Assembly: GCA_025963465.1 (NCBI GenBank)
Contig: JAOQAP010000192.1
Location: forward strand, 1-46,045
Reading direction: 5' to 3'
DNA from: Flavipsychrobacter sp.
GTDB lineage: Bacteria > Bacteroidota > Bacteroidia > Chitinophagales > Chitinophagaceae
DNA: 46,045 nt
In this document: in pieces, positions 1-9,226 of the stretch
How the letters are laid out: the number at the start of each line of letters is the position of its first letter
How positions within the stretch are numbered: position 1 is the stretch's first letter
The notes under the pieces: model-generated
The model's input: only the letters and a program-made list of their open reading frames with translations
Told to the model about the DNA's origin: nothing
Database searches by the model: none
Program-made: the position numbers and the translations under genes

Positions 1-1
1 T

Positions 2-994
2 ATTTTAAACGGCACCATAGAAGGCGATCAGAACGCAAAGATCTCTAAACTATCAAAGATAGAAGAGGGTGTGCCCGGCTCTATTTCCTTCCTCGCTAAT
101 CCGCTGTACAATCAATATCTCTATAATACCAAGGCCACGCTGGTAATAGTGGGCAAAGACCTCGTGCTTACAGGCCCGGTGGAAACCACGCTGATACGTG
201 TAGACAATCCAGGTGGCGCATTTGCCAAGCTGTTGGAAATGTATAACCAGGTAAAGCTGAACAAAGTGGGCGTTTCCAAGCAAGCATATATATCAGACAA
301 GGCAAGGGTGGGGGAGAACATTTATGCAGGCGAATTTGCAGTGGTGTCCGATGGTGCTAAAATAGGCAACAACGTAAAAATATACCCGCAGGTATATGTG
401 GGTGAGAATGTAACAATTGGTGATAACACAACGCTCTTTGCCGGGGTAAAGATATATTCCGATACCGTGATCGGTAAGGACTGCATTATCCACTCTGGTA
501 CAGTAATAGGCAGCGACGGCTTCCGTTTTGCACCTGAGAATGCAGAGGGCCAGCGGAAGATACCACAGATAGGTAATGTAGTAATAGAAGATGATGTGGA
601 AATAGGCGCCAACTGTGCCATAGACAGGGCCACACTTGGTTCTACCATCCTCCGCAAGGGCGTTAAGTTCGATAACCTTGTACACATAGCTCATAACGTA
701 GAAATAGGGGAGAGCAGCTATCTAGCTGCATGCAATGTGGTAGCAGGCTCTACCAAAATAGGCAAGAACTGTATGTTCAGCGGCCAGGTAGGTATAGTAG
801 GCCACCTGCAGATAGCTGATAATACCATTATCACTGCACAGTCAGGTATATCCAAGAGCATCACAAAGCCGGGCGGCGTATACATGGGCTCACCCGCATT
901 CGATGCCAACAAATACCGCAAAGCCTACATCCACTTCCGCAACCTCGATGCACTTTCCATCCGTATAGATAAACTGGAAAAGGAAACCAAATAA
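2..994 (+). CDS. lpxD: UDP-3-O-acylglucosamine N-acyltransferase, 5'-truncated by the window edge
   Basis: LpxD transfers a 3-hydroxyacyl chain from acyl-ACP to the 2-amino group of UDP-3-O-acylglucosamine, the third step of lipid A synthesis, in the cytoplasm. The frame is open from base 2, so about 330 codons are visible and roughly 10-15 N-terminal residues lie outside; the GTG at 71 is internal. The N-terminal uridine-binding part ([18 protein letters not shown]) is followed by a long left-handed beta-helix of hexapeptide repeats ([IV]GxxxxI). The HIAHNVEIG stretch carries the family's catalytic histidine region. The C-terminal helix ([26 protein letters not shown]) is also typical. Downstream lpx genes are not present on this side. 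The assignment is firm; only the true start is missing. Confidence 0.95.
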   Translation: MLNGTIEGDQNAKISKLSKIEEGVPGSISFLANPLYNQYLYNTKATLVIVGKDLVLTGPVETTLIRVDNPGGAFAKLLEMYNQVKLNKVGVSKQAYISDKARVGENIYAGEFAVVSDGAKIGNNVKIYPQVYVGENVTIGDNTTLFAGVKIYSDTVIGKDCIIHSGTVIGSDGFRFAPENAEGQRKIPQIGNVVIEDDVEIGANCAIDRATLGSTILRKGVKFDNLVHIAHNVEIGESSYLAACNVVAGSTKIGKNCMFSGQVGIVGHLQIADNTIITAQSGISKSITKPGGVYMGSPAFDANKYRKAYIHFRNLDALSIRIDKLEKETK

Positions 995-1040
995 ATTGTT
1001 ATTCAGAAAATGAAAATGCAGTAATAAGTGAGCTGCATAA

Positions 1041-1073
1041 CACTTCCCCTCTAGAGAGGGGTTAGGGGTGTGT
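1041..1073. repeat. GC-rich interspersed repeat, family A copy 1
   Basis: A 33-bp element identical to 20179-20211. It holds 7-bp inverted arms (CCCCTCT at 1046-1052, AGAGGGG at 1055-1061) followed by a GTTAGGGGTGTG tail. It lies between the convergent ends of lpxD and the TonB-dependent receptor and could form a terminator-like hairpin for either gene. The identical second copy 19 kb away shows it is a dispersed repeat rather than unique terminator sequence. Confidence 0.8.
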
Positions 1074-1140
1074 CTGCTTGTATTTGTGACCTAACATTTA
1101 CCCGAACAGGTAGTAATCATATGTTTCTATACACAAACCC

Positions 1141-3552
1141 CTACATTCTCCTGCTCTCCTCAGTAGCCCCGCCATTTCTATCCCTTTTCGACTTCACATT
1201 CTTATTCCCGAATTTGTAGGTTATATTCATGTGCATCGCGCGCTCATCGTAGTAGTTATTGGTCACTGCATCGTTATACAGGTTCCTTGCCTTGATGATC
1301 TCCGTTCTGAAGATGTCGTTTACATTGATGCCTATTATCAGGTTGCGCTGCAGGAACAGCATTTTCACCCCCGCGTTTATATTGTAGTTAGGATAGTGGT
1401 AGTTGAAATCTTGTATCATAGTAGAGTTATAGGAAAATCCACACTCTGCTAAAAAAGTTTTTTTCTTGTTCAGCGTAAAGGTATTGTCGTTCTCCAATAC
1501 AAAGCCGGTCAGGTCATACTGGGTATGCACAGCTGTGTTGTAGTAGTTAGCGTTTACATGCGCGTGAAAGCCGTAGAACTGCGTGTTGCACTCCCACCAT
1601 TTGGTTGGTGTTAGTGCCGCGCTTGCTGTTATGCCATAATTAAGTGACGTGCCTATATTCGCATAGCTGAAATAATATCCCCTGTTCACCGAGTCTATTT
1701 TTAATATCTGTGTTGATAGTTGTTGTGTTTGCTGCGTGTATACCGAGAACGTATACTTCGATCGCAGTGTATAGCTCAGTTCCAGGTTAGATGTAAATGA
1801 TGGTTGCAGGAACGGGTTCCCTTCCGCGTAAGAATTAGGGGTAAGGTAGGTCCGGAACGGATTTATCTGGCCCATGTTTGGTCTGTCTATGCGCCTGCTG
1901 TAGTTCAGGTTAAATACGTTGTCCTCGTTGATGGTGTATTGTAAATATCCGGTTGGGAAGAACTGCAGATACCTGGTTTCATTAGCCGCAGCCAGCGTTA
2001 GCGATACAGCTTTTGTTTGTGTATACTCCGCCCTTAGTCCTGCTTGTGCGTCCCATTTGGTGTTTAGCTTTTTCTGCCCGCTCAGGTACAGCGCTTCGGT
2101 ATTTTCGCTGTAGTCAAACTTGTTGGTCTTTCCGAGGTCAATGAGGTAACTGCCTGCGTTCATGTACTCAAATACATTGTCGCTGATCACGTGTATGAAC
2201 GATGCTTTGCCGCCAAAAGAAAGCTTGGCAAATTTCGTGGGTAACTCCATATCTGCCTTTCCTGAGCCTATATACAGCACCTGTTTTCCTGTGGATCTGT
2301 TTGTGCTGTTTATGCCCGTCAGGCTGCCGTCTTCATACATATTTATCGTTCTGAAATCCCTAACTGTTCTTCCAGTACGCGTAAAGAAATCACCGTCCAT
2401 ATTCAGCTTTTTCCCGGCAGAGTCTATCTTCCATTCATAGTTCACATTCACCACGTTCCGTTCGCCGAAATCATGTGTTTGCGCCTTTGTATTAATAATG
2501 GAATCTACATCATTAGAATTGTTGATCCATCTTCCGGTTATGTCTTCATTTCTTCGTGGTGTGCTTCCTGCATAGGTATATAATATGCCTATTATTGCTT
2601 TGGGTGTAATGTTATAATCTATACCCAGCTGGCTGTAATGAAAATTATGCAGGTTTTCGATATTATTCACCTGCGCCCACCGTTGGTTTGGGTAGCCTGA
2701 CGTGTATGTTTCTACAGGACGTGAAAAGTTGTCTCCGAAATTTGTATGCCCGTAGATATTTAGCTTATTCTTCCTGTAGTTGAGCGACAATGATGGCAAA
2801 GCAGATGAAAAATGATTCTGCATATAAGTAACACCCGCGGTGCCATTCAGTCCCTGCTTTTTCTGTTTTCTGGTGACTATATTGATCATGCCCGAATTGC
2901 CGGCAGCGTCATACTTTGCCGGTGGAGTAGTGATCACCTCTATACGGGCTATGTCACTCGATGGTATAGATCGCAGCATTTCTGCCAGTTCATTTCCTCC
3001 CAGTTGCTGCAGTTTATCGTCGATCATTACGCTGACTGTGTTTTTCCCAACTATAGATATGTCATCAGCATTGCTTACATGCACGCCGGGCGCTTTACTT
3101 ATCGCTTCCAGTGCGTCGCTGCCTATGGCGCTGATGCTGTTCTCTACGTTAAATACCACGCGGTCTACCTTACGCTCTATCAATGGCTTTTTACCGCTTA
3201 CAGATACTTCTTTAAGTATCCGGTTGTCTTGTTCAAGAGTAGTGTTAATTTGCTGGCTTACAGGGGTAGCGATAAGCTTAGTAGCGGGCAGATAGCCCAT
3301 TGCTGATATTGTGATCAACCCGCGGTCAAATTTTTTGATGTCCATCCTGTAGTCGCCCATACTATCGGCAACTGCGGTTTCCAGTATTGCACTATCAGGT
3401 AAGTGTTGCAGTATGGCCGATGCATAGGGCACCCCTGTGCCATTCCTGTCAGTTACAGTTCCTGTCAGTATCACCTGTGCTTTTGCGCTGTGTACACAGG
3501 TTGCTAAAATCAGAACGCATAAAAAACGGGCAAAGGTTATATGGGAGAACAT
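1141..3552 (-). CDS. TonB-dependent receptor / outer membrane beta-barrel family protein
   Basis: An 803-aa outer-membrane protein. Residues 1-25 form a signal peptide ending CVHSAKA|Q. Residues about 28-110 are a carboxypeptidase-regulatory-like beta-sandwich (ILTGTVTDRNGTGVPYASAIL). About 115-235 is a TonB plug with the typical segments VDRVVFNVENSISAIGSDALE and IPSSDIARIEVITTPPAKYD. The rest is a barrel of alternating aromatic strands. The architecture matches the OMP_b-brl_3 family of Bacteroidota, which take up unknown substrates with energy from TonB. No SusD-like partner or anti-sigma gene is adjacent, so it does not look like a polysaccharide locus and the substrate cannot be inferred. 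The C-terminus is unusual in carrying a charged tail (SKRDRNGGATEESRRM) after the last predicted strand. Confidence 0.9.
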   Translation of the reverse strand: MFSHITFARFLCVLILATCVHSAKAQVILTGTVTDRNGTGVPYASAILQHLPDSAILETAVADSMGDYRMDIKKFDRGLITISAMGYLPATKLIATPVSQQINTTLEQDNRILKEVSVSGKKPLIERKVDRVVFNVENSISAIGSDALEAISKAPGVHVSNADDISIVGKNTVSVMIDDKLQQLGGNELAEMLRSIPSSDIARIEVITTPPAKYDAAGNSGMINIVTRKQKKQGLNGTAGVTYMQNHFSSALPSLSLNYRKNKLNIYGHTNFGDNFSRPVETYTSGYPNQRWAQVNNIENLHNFHYSQLGIDYNITPKAIIGILYTYAGSTPRRNEDITGRWINNSNDVDSIINTKAQTHDFGERNVVNVNYEWKIDSAGKKLNMDGDFFTRTGRTVRDFRTINMYEDGSLTGINSTNRSTGKQVLYIGSGKADMELPTKFAKLSFGGKASFIHVISDNVFEYMNAGSYLIDLGKTNKFDYSENTEALYLSGQKKLNTKWDAQAGLRAEYTQTKAVSLTLAAANETRYLQFFPTGYLQYTINEDNVFNLNYSRRIDRPNMGQINPFRTYLTPNSYAEGNPFLQPSFTSNLELSYTLRSKYTFSVYTQQTQQLSTQILKIDSVNRGYYFSYANIGTSLNYGITASAALTPTKWWECNTQFYGFHAHVNANYYNTAVHTQYDLTGFVLENDNTFTLNKKKTFLAECGFSYNSTMIQDFNYHYPNYNINAGVKMLFLQRNLIIGINVNDIFRTEIIKARNLYNDAVTNNYYDERAMHMNITYKFGNKNVKSKRDRNGGATEESRRM

Positions 3553-3634
3553 GCAATTAATTATGCTGCAATAGTAAGTTGTATTTATTCATCAAAGAAG
3601 TCCCTTAACATCAATTAACCATCACCCAAACAAA

Positions 3635-3659
3635 AGCCCCGATACGAGGTATCGGGGCT
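3635..3659 (-). terminator. Intrinsic terminator of the desaturase gene
   Basis: A perfect 11-bp stem (3635-3645 with 3649-3659) and a GAG loop. On the minus strand it is followed by TTTTGTTTG. It lies 24 bp after the desaturase stop codon. Confidence 0.85.
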
Positions 3660-3682
3660 GAAAATTATAAATATAGTTGTTG

Positions 3683-4675
3683 TTACCTGGCCATCCTTAC
3701 TTCAGGGTCTTCATAACCTATCATGCTGTTCTTTTCAGGGTCCCATACTTTTAGCTTCAGGCATGCTATGATATCTGATGGCATCAAAGAAGTTGTTTTA
3801 GGCTCCTGTAGTTCAGGTATAGCGGCCATAGCTTCCGGCAGACGGTAAAATGGTATTTTGGAATTAAGGTGATGGATATGGTGAAACCCGATATTTGCCG
3901 TCACCCACTGCATGAACGGGTTCAGGTCCATATAGCTCGATGATTCAAGAGCTGCATGAGTATAATTCCATTCAGTGTTGTTCTTGTATTTCGCGCCCGG
4001 AAAATTATGCTGTGCGTAGAACAGGTAAGCGCCCATCATATGCGACAGAAAGAAAGGTAGCAGGAATGTAAGCAGGAAGATAACAAAACCAAAATGTATC
4101 CACAGGAAAGCACCGAAAGACCAGTGAAGCAAAAGTACCACCAGTGAATCCCAGTGCCTTTTCGGGCTGCTTAAAAACGACTGTATGCACATGCCGTAAG
4201 AAAAAGTGGTGAAATAGGCAAAGAACATATTCAGCGGGTGCCTTACCGCCAGGTAGGCAAACTTCTCACCCTTGCTCGCCTCTAGAAATTTCTGTTTGGT
4301 CATTATTGGATACGAGCCAATACTGGCGCTGAACAGTTTCGCGTTATTGTTATGGTGGTGATCATGAGAACGCTTCCATATATTGGGCGGCGTTATCATG
4401 TATATCCCAAACACAGTAAATACCACATTGGCTGGAAATGAGTCCCTCAATATCGTATGGTGCTGGTAGTCATGAAATATAATGAACATTCGGGATAGCA
4501 GCATCGCCGAGAAAAAGCTGCATACTATCTTTATGAAAATATTTTCAATATATGTGCTGCCCAATAGAGTACCTACCAGCAGAAATAATGTTGTAAGCGT
4601 ATAATACCAACTTTTCCAGCGGATCTCCTTTGCAAAAGGTTTGGTAGCCAGAATAAGTTCTTTTCCTGTAAGCAT
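3683..4675 (-). CDS. Membrane fatty acid desaturase
   Basis: A 330-aa integral-membrane di-iron desaturase. The three histidine boxes expected of the family are visible: HDYQHH (68-73), HDHHHNN (104-110) and FHHIHH (264-269), with an extra AQHNF motif at 221-225. Hydrophobic pairs lie around 25-65 and 175-220. Such enzymes introduce a double bond into acyl chains of membrane lipids (or acyl-CoA/ACP) using O2 and a reductase chain; regiospecificity cannot be read from the sequence. The layout resembles the DesA/omega-6 group. It has a TAAATTTG promoter box just upstream and a terminator just downstream, so it is probably transcribed alone. Confidence 0.9.
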   Translation of the reverse strand: MLTGKELILATKPFAKEIRWKSWYYTLTTLFLLVGTLLGSTYIENIFIKIVCSFFSAMLLSRMFIIFHDYQHHTILRDSFPANVVFTVFGIYMITPPNIWKRSHDHHHNNNAKLFSASIGSYPIMTKQKFLEASKGEKFAYLAVRHPLNMFFAYFTTFSYGMCIQSFLSSPKRHWDSLVVLLLHWSFGAFLWIHFGFVIFLLTFLLPFFLSHMMGAYLFYAQHNFPGAKYKNNTEWNYTHAALESSSYMDLNPFMQWVTANIGFHHIHHLNSKIPFYRLPEAMAAIPELQEPKTTSLMPSDIIACLKLKVWDPEKNSMIGYEDPEVRMAR

Positions 4676-4679
4676 CGTG

Positions 4680-4712
4680 CAAATTTAAGCAACATTCATA
4701 AATAATAACAAA
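4680..4712 (-). promoter_or_regulatory. Bacteroidota-type promoter of the desaturase gene
   Basis: On the minus strand a TAAATTTG box (4680-4687) fits the TAnnTTTG -7 consensus and a TTTG (4709-4712) sits 21 bp upstream as a -33 element. The box is only 4 bp from the ATG, so the transcript would be leaderless or nearly so. Confidence 0.5.
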
Positions 4713-4808
4713 AACAGGCGCTGATATGTGTTAAAACCTTGTTTTATTTACCTTATATCAGTTGCAATTCTGAATTATAATTTTTTGATCAACTTTTCAA
4801 GCCTGAAA

Positions 4809-5609
4809 TTACCAATCATTGCGCAATAATAACATACGCCCGGCAAAATAATATACTGCACACCATGCTACGGTAATAGTAGCATAGGTGGTCATATTGA
4901 TGCCTGTTCCGCTACCCATCATGGTTTTTGCCATCTGCATCAGCGGGAAAGGCAGTAATTCATCACTTGCCTGCAATGGCAGGAAATTGCCAAAAGGTTT
5001 ATCCATCATGCTATTCAGCAGCCCCCTTGCAATATTTTCAATGATCATCGAATACAACAGGAATAGCCCGATCGCCAGCCCGCTTCTCCTTATCCATAGC
5101 GCAAGAAATAATGCAAAACCCAGGTAGTCAAGAGACAACAGGAAGAAATAACCTACTTGCTGAAATTGCGAGAACAACCCGCTCAGCGAACCTGAATTCA
5201 CGCCTCCGAAAGCGAGGCCCAGGACAAATAAATAAACAGTGGCAAGTACACTCAGCAACAACACCAGCGCTACTTTGGCATGGAAAAACTCTATCCTTTT
5301 CATGCCATCTATTATATTCTGCCTGTTCGTGCGGTAAGCATACTCGTTGGTAGTAAGTATGATGACCAGTATAGACAGGAACATGATAAATATACTGCCC
5401 CAGAAGCCCAGGTTGCCCCACACCTCCGGAAAAGAGTAGGCAGTACTCAGAAAGTTAAGCCCGCCTTTGGCGTTGCCGCCAAATTTCAGCATGCCGTTAG
5501 CTACTTCTATGTTCCATAACGGCATTAGCAGCAGGAACAGGCCTGCCAGTATCCAGAAGGTGCGGTAGCGTTTTATTTTAAGCCATTCTATTGCCAGTAG
5601 TTCTTTCAT
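4809..5609 (-). CDS. ABC-2 type transporter permease subunit
   Basis: A 266-aa membrane protein with about six hydrophobic segments, beginning with the typical permease opening MKELLAIEWLKIKRYRTFWIL and a TNEYAYRTNRQNIIDGMKR cytoplasmic segment, as in ABC-2-type export permeases. It starts 3 bp after the stop of the ATP-binding gene, so the two are one transcription unit and form one exporter. The substrate is unknown. No membrane-fusion or outer-membrane partner is adjacent. Confidence 0.85.
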   Translation of the reverse strand: MKELLAIEWLKIKRYRTFWILAGLFLLLMPLWNIEVANGMLKFGGNAKGGLNFLSTAYSFPEVWGNLGFWGSIFIMFLSILVIILTTNEYAYRTNRQNIIDGMKRIEFFHAKVALVLLLSVLATVYLFVLGLAFGGVNSGSLSGLFSQFQQVGYFFLLSLDYLGFALFLALWIRRSGLAIGLFLLYSMIIENIARGLLNSMMDKPFGNFLPLQASDELLPFPLMQMAKTMMGSGTGINMTTYATITVAWCAVYYFAGRMLLLRNDW

Positions 5610-5612
5610 TGT

Positions 5613-6503
5613 TTATTGGTTGGTCAGCTCCATGAATTTTGTTTCCAGGCTCTTCTTCCGCAACAGCAGGTGAGATAGTGTTATTCCCATGCCGGTACAA
5701 TAAGCATTTACCTGTGCCGTAGTAACGGTCGCATCGCAGGTAAGTTGCAGTGTATTGTCGTTCAGCTTTATCTTTTTAATTCCGGGCATGGCCTCCAGTG
5801 CCTGTTGCAACTGTGCTGTGTTGTCGGCTCTTACTTCTACCTGGTCTTCACTCAGCAGCACTTCATCTACCGGGCCGTGTAGCAGTAGTGTGCCTTTCTT
5901 CAGTATGGCTACGTGGGTGCATACCTTTTCTATCTCGTCCAGCATATGGCTGGCTATGATAATAGTAATGCCTTGCTTGTTCAGCTGGCGTATCAGTTCT
6001 CTTATCTCCGCTATTCCGGCAGGGTCCAGTCCGTTTGTAGGTTCGTCCAGCACCAGTATTTTAGGGTTGCCCAGCAGGGCAGCGCCTATTGCCAGCCGCT
6101 GCTTCATGCCCAGCGAAAAGGTCTGGAACTTGCTGTCCTTACGTTCATACAACCCTACTTGTTTCAGCACCTGGTCACGGTCATCATGCCCGCGTTGCTT
6201 TATTGCGGCATTTATTTCCAGGTTATCAAAGGCCGATAGATAATGGTAAAAGTTAGGCGTTTCAAGCAGCGCACCTATTTGTTTGCGGGCTGTACTGTGT
6301 TCCATGCCGCCATACCAGCTATAGTTGCCGACATCAGCCAGCAGCACGTCCAGTACTATGCCCAGCATAGTGGTCTTGCCACTGCCATTAGGCCCCAGTA
6401 TCCCGAACACACAACCTTCGGGAACATCAAACGAGACATCTTTCAGCGCCTGTATAGGCCCGTAAGATTTAGATATATGCTGTATAGAAAGTATGGAGCT
6501 CAC
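5613..6503 (-). CDS. ABC transporter ATP-binding protein
   Basis: A 296-aa nucleotide-binding subunit. Walker A is GPNGSGKTT (37-45), the signature is SLGMKQ (130-135) and Walker B is ILVLDEP (149-155), followed by the H-loop region (IIIASHMLDEIEKVC). The last 80 residues form the C-terminal extension typical of the DrrA/CcmA-like subfamily that works with ABC-2 permeases. It hydrolyses ATP at the inner membrane to drive the permease encoded 3 bp downstream. First gene of the two-gene unit. Confidence 0.93.
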   Translation of the reverse strand: MSSILSIQHISKSYGPIQALKDVSFDVPEGCVFGILGPNGSGKTTMLGIVLDVLLADVGNYSWYGGMEHSTARKQIGALLETPNFYHYLSAFDNLEINAAIKQRGHDDRDQVLKQVGLYERKDSKFQTFSLGMKQRLAIGAALLGNPKILVLDEPTNGLDPAGIAEIRELIRQLNKQGITIIIASHMLDEIEKVCTHVAILKKGTLLLHGPVDEVLLSEDQVEVRADNTAQLQQALEAMPGIKKIKLNDNTLQLTCDATVTTAQVNAYCTGMGITLSHLLLRKKSLETKFMELTNQ

Positions 6504-6563
6504 TGCAAGTTTGCTTTAAATGGTAGGTAACACACTTTGAGGTTTTAACTTATCCCTTTTAAC

Positions 6564-7385
6564 TTAATTAACGTACAGGTCTTTCTGCAAAGGCCCGCCC
6601 GGCGTCACTGCATAATGGCTAAGGTCAGTTATTCCTTCGCTCTTCAGCACATCTTCGTCAATGAACAGGTTGCCCGTACATTCCTTTGCTGACCGTTGTA
6701 AAATGTAAAAAGCACAGTCAGCAAGTATCTCAGGTTTCCTGCTCATGTTGATGAGCATATTGCCGCCCAGTATGTTCTTCACTGCAGATGTGGCTATGGT
6801 GGTCATAGGCCATAGCGAATTAGCAGCTACGCCATATTTTTTAAATTCCTGTGCCCAGCCCAGTGTCATCATGCTCATATTGAACTTGCTGATGGTATAG
6901 GCCACATATGGCGCTATCCATTTTGGGTTCATTTCTATTGGTGGCGATAAGGTAAGTATATGTGGGTTCTCTGCTTTCTGTAAAAAGGGCAGGCAATGTT
7001 TGGTCACTAAAAAAGTACCCCGCACATTAATGTCATGTATCAGGTCAAAACGCTTGGTCTCTGTTTTTTCGGTGTTGCTGAGTGATATGGCAGATGCGTT
7101 GTTGATCAGTATGTCTATACCGCCAAATATGCTTATGGCCTGTTGCACAGCTGCTATTATCTGCTCCTCGTCACGTATGTCGCATTGCACGGCAAGAGCT
7201 TTGCCACCGGCTTCGTTTATTTTATCAGCCACGCTATATATTGTGCCGCCCAGTCTCGGGTCTTCCGTTACCGATTTAGCTACTACAACTATATTAGCTC
7301 CTTCTTTTGCCAGTCGCAGCGCTATCGCTTCACCTATTCCCCTGCTTGCTCCTGTTATAAATGCCGTCTTTCCATTAAATAGCAT
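6564..7385 (-). CDS. Short-chain dehydrogenase/reductase (HSDL2-like)
   Basis: A 273-aa NAD(P)-dependent oxidoreductase with a Rossmann fold. Seen: the cofactor motif TGASRGIG (11-18), NNAS (95-98), catalytic Ser147, and Tyr163 and Lys167 in YTISK. The segment after the first strand (AKSVTEDPRLGGTIYSVADKINEAGG) matches the hydroxysteroid-dehydrogenase-like 2 branch rather than FabG. The substrate is not known; HSDL2-type proteins are linked to lipid metabolism. It is followed by the ABC exporter on the same strand, separated by 60 bp. Confidence 0.88.
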   Translation of the reverse strand: MLFNGKTAFITGASRGIGEAIALRLAKEGANIVVVAKSVTEDPRLGGTIYSVADKINEAGGKALAVQCDIRDEEQIIAAVQQAISIFGGIDILINNASAISLSNTEKTETKRFDLIHDINVRGTFLVTKHCLPFLQKAENPHILTLSPPIEMNPKWIAPYVAYTISKFNMSMMTLGWAQEFKKYGVAANSLWPMTTIATSAVKNILGGNMLINMSRKPEILADCAFYILQRSAKECTGNLFIDEDVLKSEGITDLSHYAVTPGGPLQKDLYVN

Positions 7386-7503
7386 AATGTGTATTTGATC
7401 TACCGAAGATAAGCCGTTTTTCGCAGCATAAATTATGTCTTGGGTCTTGTTAACTGTCTGAATGGATTTCTTTAGTCTGCAAAGTTCGCAAGCTTAATAG
7501 ATG

Positions 7504-7550
7504 GTTCCCCGAAACAAGGTCCCGCTACAGCGGGAGGGGTCAGGGGTTTA
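7504..7550. repeat. GC-rich interspersed repeat, family B copy 1 (overlaps the rlmB stop)
   Basis: A CCCCGAAACAAGGTCCCGCT module, a short hairpin (TCCCGCT/AGCGGGA) and a GAGGGGTCAGGGGTTTAG tail. It is closely similar to 15430-15477. The rlmB stop codon (7540-7542, minus strand) and its last three codons (Leu-Asn-Pro) lie inside the repeat. Confidence 0.75.
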
Positions 7551-8292
7551 GTACTCTTTGCCTCAAAGCTTCATAAAGTATCATCCCGGCAGCTACAGAT
7601 ACATTCAGCGAATCGAAGTTAGCAACCATCGGTATGCGTATCAGCTGGTCAGCACGTTTCAGCACATCCTTGCTGATACCGGTATCTTCCGCACCCATCA
7701 CTACTACTGTTGGTATGGTAAGGTTGCTCTCGTAAACCGGCACACTTCCTTTCATCTGGGTACCTAGTATCTGTATGCCGTTCAGTCGCAGCACGTCCAT
7801 GGCCTGCTGCACAGACGGTGTACGGCATAGCAGGATTTTGCGCAACGCTCCTGCCGATGTTTTTATAGCTTCCTCGGTCAGCGAGGCTGCATGAGACGTA
7901 GGTAGAATAATGCCCTGTGCACCGCAGCATAAGGCGCTACGGGCTATCGCACCCACATTACGCACATCTGTTATGCCATCCAGCAATAAGAACAAAGGTG
8001 TTTCTCCCTTTTCCACAACATAAGATATCCCTGCCTGCAGGTCTATATATTGCAGTAGTGATGTCCATGCCACTATGCCCTGGTGCTGCGACTTGGTCAT
8101 GTAGTCCAGCTTCTCTACTGGCACCTGGCTTATAGGTATATTGTATTCACGTGCACGCAGTTTTATAGCATTTATTTCAGGCCCGGTGGCCGTGCGCAGC
8201 AAAAAGATCTTTTCAATAGTAGTTCCCGACTCCAGTGCTTCCAGCACAGGCTTTCGGCCAACAAGTAATGGTAACGTCGGTTTGGGGGGCAT
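7540..8292 (-). CDS. rlmB: 23S rRNA (guanosine-2'-O-)-methyltransferase, RlmB/TrmH (SpoU) family
   Basis: A 250-aa SPOUT methyltransferase. An N-terminal substrate-binding domain (LLVGRKPVLEALESGTTIEKIFLL) is followed by the three SpoU motifs: LLDGITDVRNVGAIARSA, VMGAEDTGIS and IPMVANFDSLNVSVAAGMILYE. RlmB methylates the 2'-O of G2251 in the peptidyl-transferase P-loop of 23S rRNA with S-adenosylmethionine. The YebC gene precedes it on the same strand, separated by a terminator. Its 3' end runs into an interspersed repeat. Another TrmH-family specificity cannot be excluded without alignment. Confidence 0.88.
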   Translation of the reverse strand: MPPKPTLPLLVGRKPVLEALESGTTIEKIFLLRTATGPEINAIKLRAREYNIPISQVPVEKLDYMTKSQHQGIVAWTSLLQYIDLQAGISYVVEKGETPLFLLLDGITDVRNVGAIARSALCCGAQGIILPTSHAASLTEEAIKTSAGALRKILLCRTPSVQQAMDVLRLNGIQILGTQMKGSVPVYESNLTIPTVVVMGAEDTGISKDVLKRADQLIRIPMVANFDSLNVSVAAGMILYEALRQRVLNP

Positions 8293-8306
8293 TCGTTTTA
8301 TTTTTA

Positions 8307-8314
8307 CAAAAATA
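8307..8314 (-). promoter_or_regulatory. -7 promoter box of rlmB
   Basis: TATTTTTG on the minus strand matches TAnnTTTG, 14 bp upstream of the rlmB ATG. No clear -33 TTTG was seen, so this is a partial match. Confidence 0.4.
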
Positions 8315-8350
8315 GTTATTAAGAGAGTATCAGGGCATGCTTAAAATTAA

Positions 8351-8379
8351 AAGAGCTAAGAAATCGTTCCTTAGCTCTT
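8351..8379 (-). terminator. Intrinsic terminator of the YebC-family gene
   Basis: A perfect 10-bp stem (8351-8360 with 8370-8379) and 9-nt loop, followed on the minus strand by TTAATTTTAA. It lies 20 bp after the stop at 8400. Confidence 0.75.
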
Positions 8380-8399
8380 TCAGTTCTTTTCTTTTATGC

Positions 8400-9110
8400 T
8401 TATGCCATGTTATGAAACACGTGTTGCACGTCATCATCGCCTTCCAGCCTTTCTATCAGCTTGAACACGTCTTCTGACTGCTCATCGCTTATTTGTATGG
8501 TATTGAATGGTATCCACTCTATTTCAGAAGAGATAACCGTTAACTTTTTTTCTTCCAGGGCTTTCTGCATATTGCCGAAATCGGTAAATGCACACCTGAT
8601 AATAATGTTGCCTTCGCTGTCTTCACCTACTTCTTCCAGTCCGTAGTCTATCAGTTCCAGCTCCAGGTCTTCCATGTTCAGGCCATCAGCTTTCAGCTTG
8701 AACATGCCCAGGTGGTTGAATAAAAAGCTTACAGAACCACTGTTTCCTGCCGATCCGCCGCCTTTATTAAAGTGTGCACGTACGTTTGCTACGGTACGTG
8801 TTGTATTGTCAGTAGCAGTTACTACCAGCAAGGCTATGCCATGTGGCGCGTATCCTTCATACAGTACTTCATCATAGTTGCTCTGGTCTTTACCCATCGC
8901 GTTCTTTATCGCTGCTTCTATGCGGTCTTTCGGCATGTTGAAAGACTTCGCATTCTGCATCACACGGCGCAGCATAGGGTTAGTGTCCGGTTCAGGGCCG
9001 CCTTTCTTTACAGCTATTGCTATTTCCTTACCTACGCGGCTGAATTGTTTTGCCATGCGGTCATACCGCGCGAACATTGATGATTTACGTACTTCAAATA
9101 TCCTACCCAT
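8400..9110 (-). CDS. YebC/PmpR family protein
   Basis: A 236-aa protein of the three-domain YebC fold. The opening MGRIFEVRKSSMFARYDRMAKQ differs from the canonical MAGHSKWxNI, as in the divergent Bacteroidota members. The NPMLRRVMQNAKSFNMPKDRIEAAIKNA and YEGYAPHGIALLVVTATDNTTRTVANVRAHFNKGGGS blocks are clear. Family members are described as transcriptional regulators and, more recently, as translation factors that relieve stalling at proline stretches; which applies here cannot be told. It is monocistronic, with its own terminator. Confidence 0.92.
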   Translation of the reverse strand: MGRIFEVRKSSMFARYDRMAKQFSRVGKEIAIAVKKGGPEPDTNPMLRRVMQNAKSFNMPKDRIEAAIKNAMGKDQSNYDEVLYEGYAPHGIALLVVTATDNTTRTVANVRAHFNKGGGSAGNSGSVSFLFNHLGMFKLKADGLNMEDLELELIDYGLEEVGEDSEGNIIIRCAFTDFGNMQKALEEKKLTVISSEIEWIPFNTIQISDEQSEDVFKLIERLEGDDDVQHVFHNMA

Positions 9111-9184
9111 ATATTTTATTGCCTATATTTAGAATCAGGGTGCTAAATTAAGAATTGTTTTTTAGACCTGCGTATAAACTGAAA

Positions 9185-9205
9185 AAACAGGGAAAAACCC
9201 TGTTT
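9185..9205 (-). terminator. Intrinsic terminator of the cytochrome peroxidase/OMP pair
   Basis: An 8-bp stem (9185-9192 with 9198-9205) and a five-A loop, 21 bp after the stop codon of the beta-barrel gene. It is A/T-flanked on both sides, so it may work in both directions. Confidence 0.7.
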
Positions 9206-9226
9206 TAATTGTTGATAAAGTAGTTT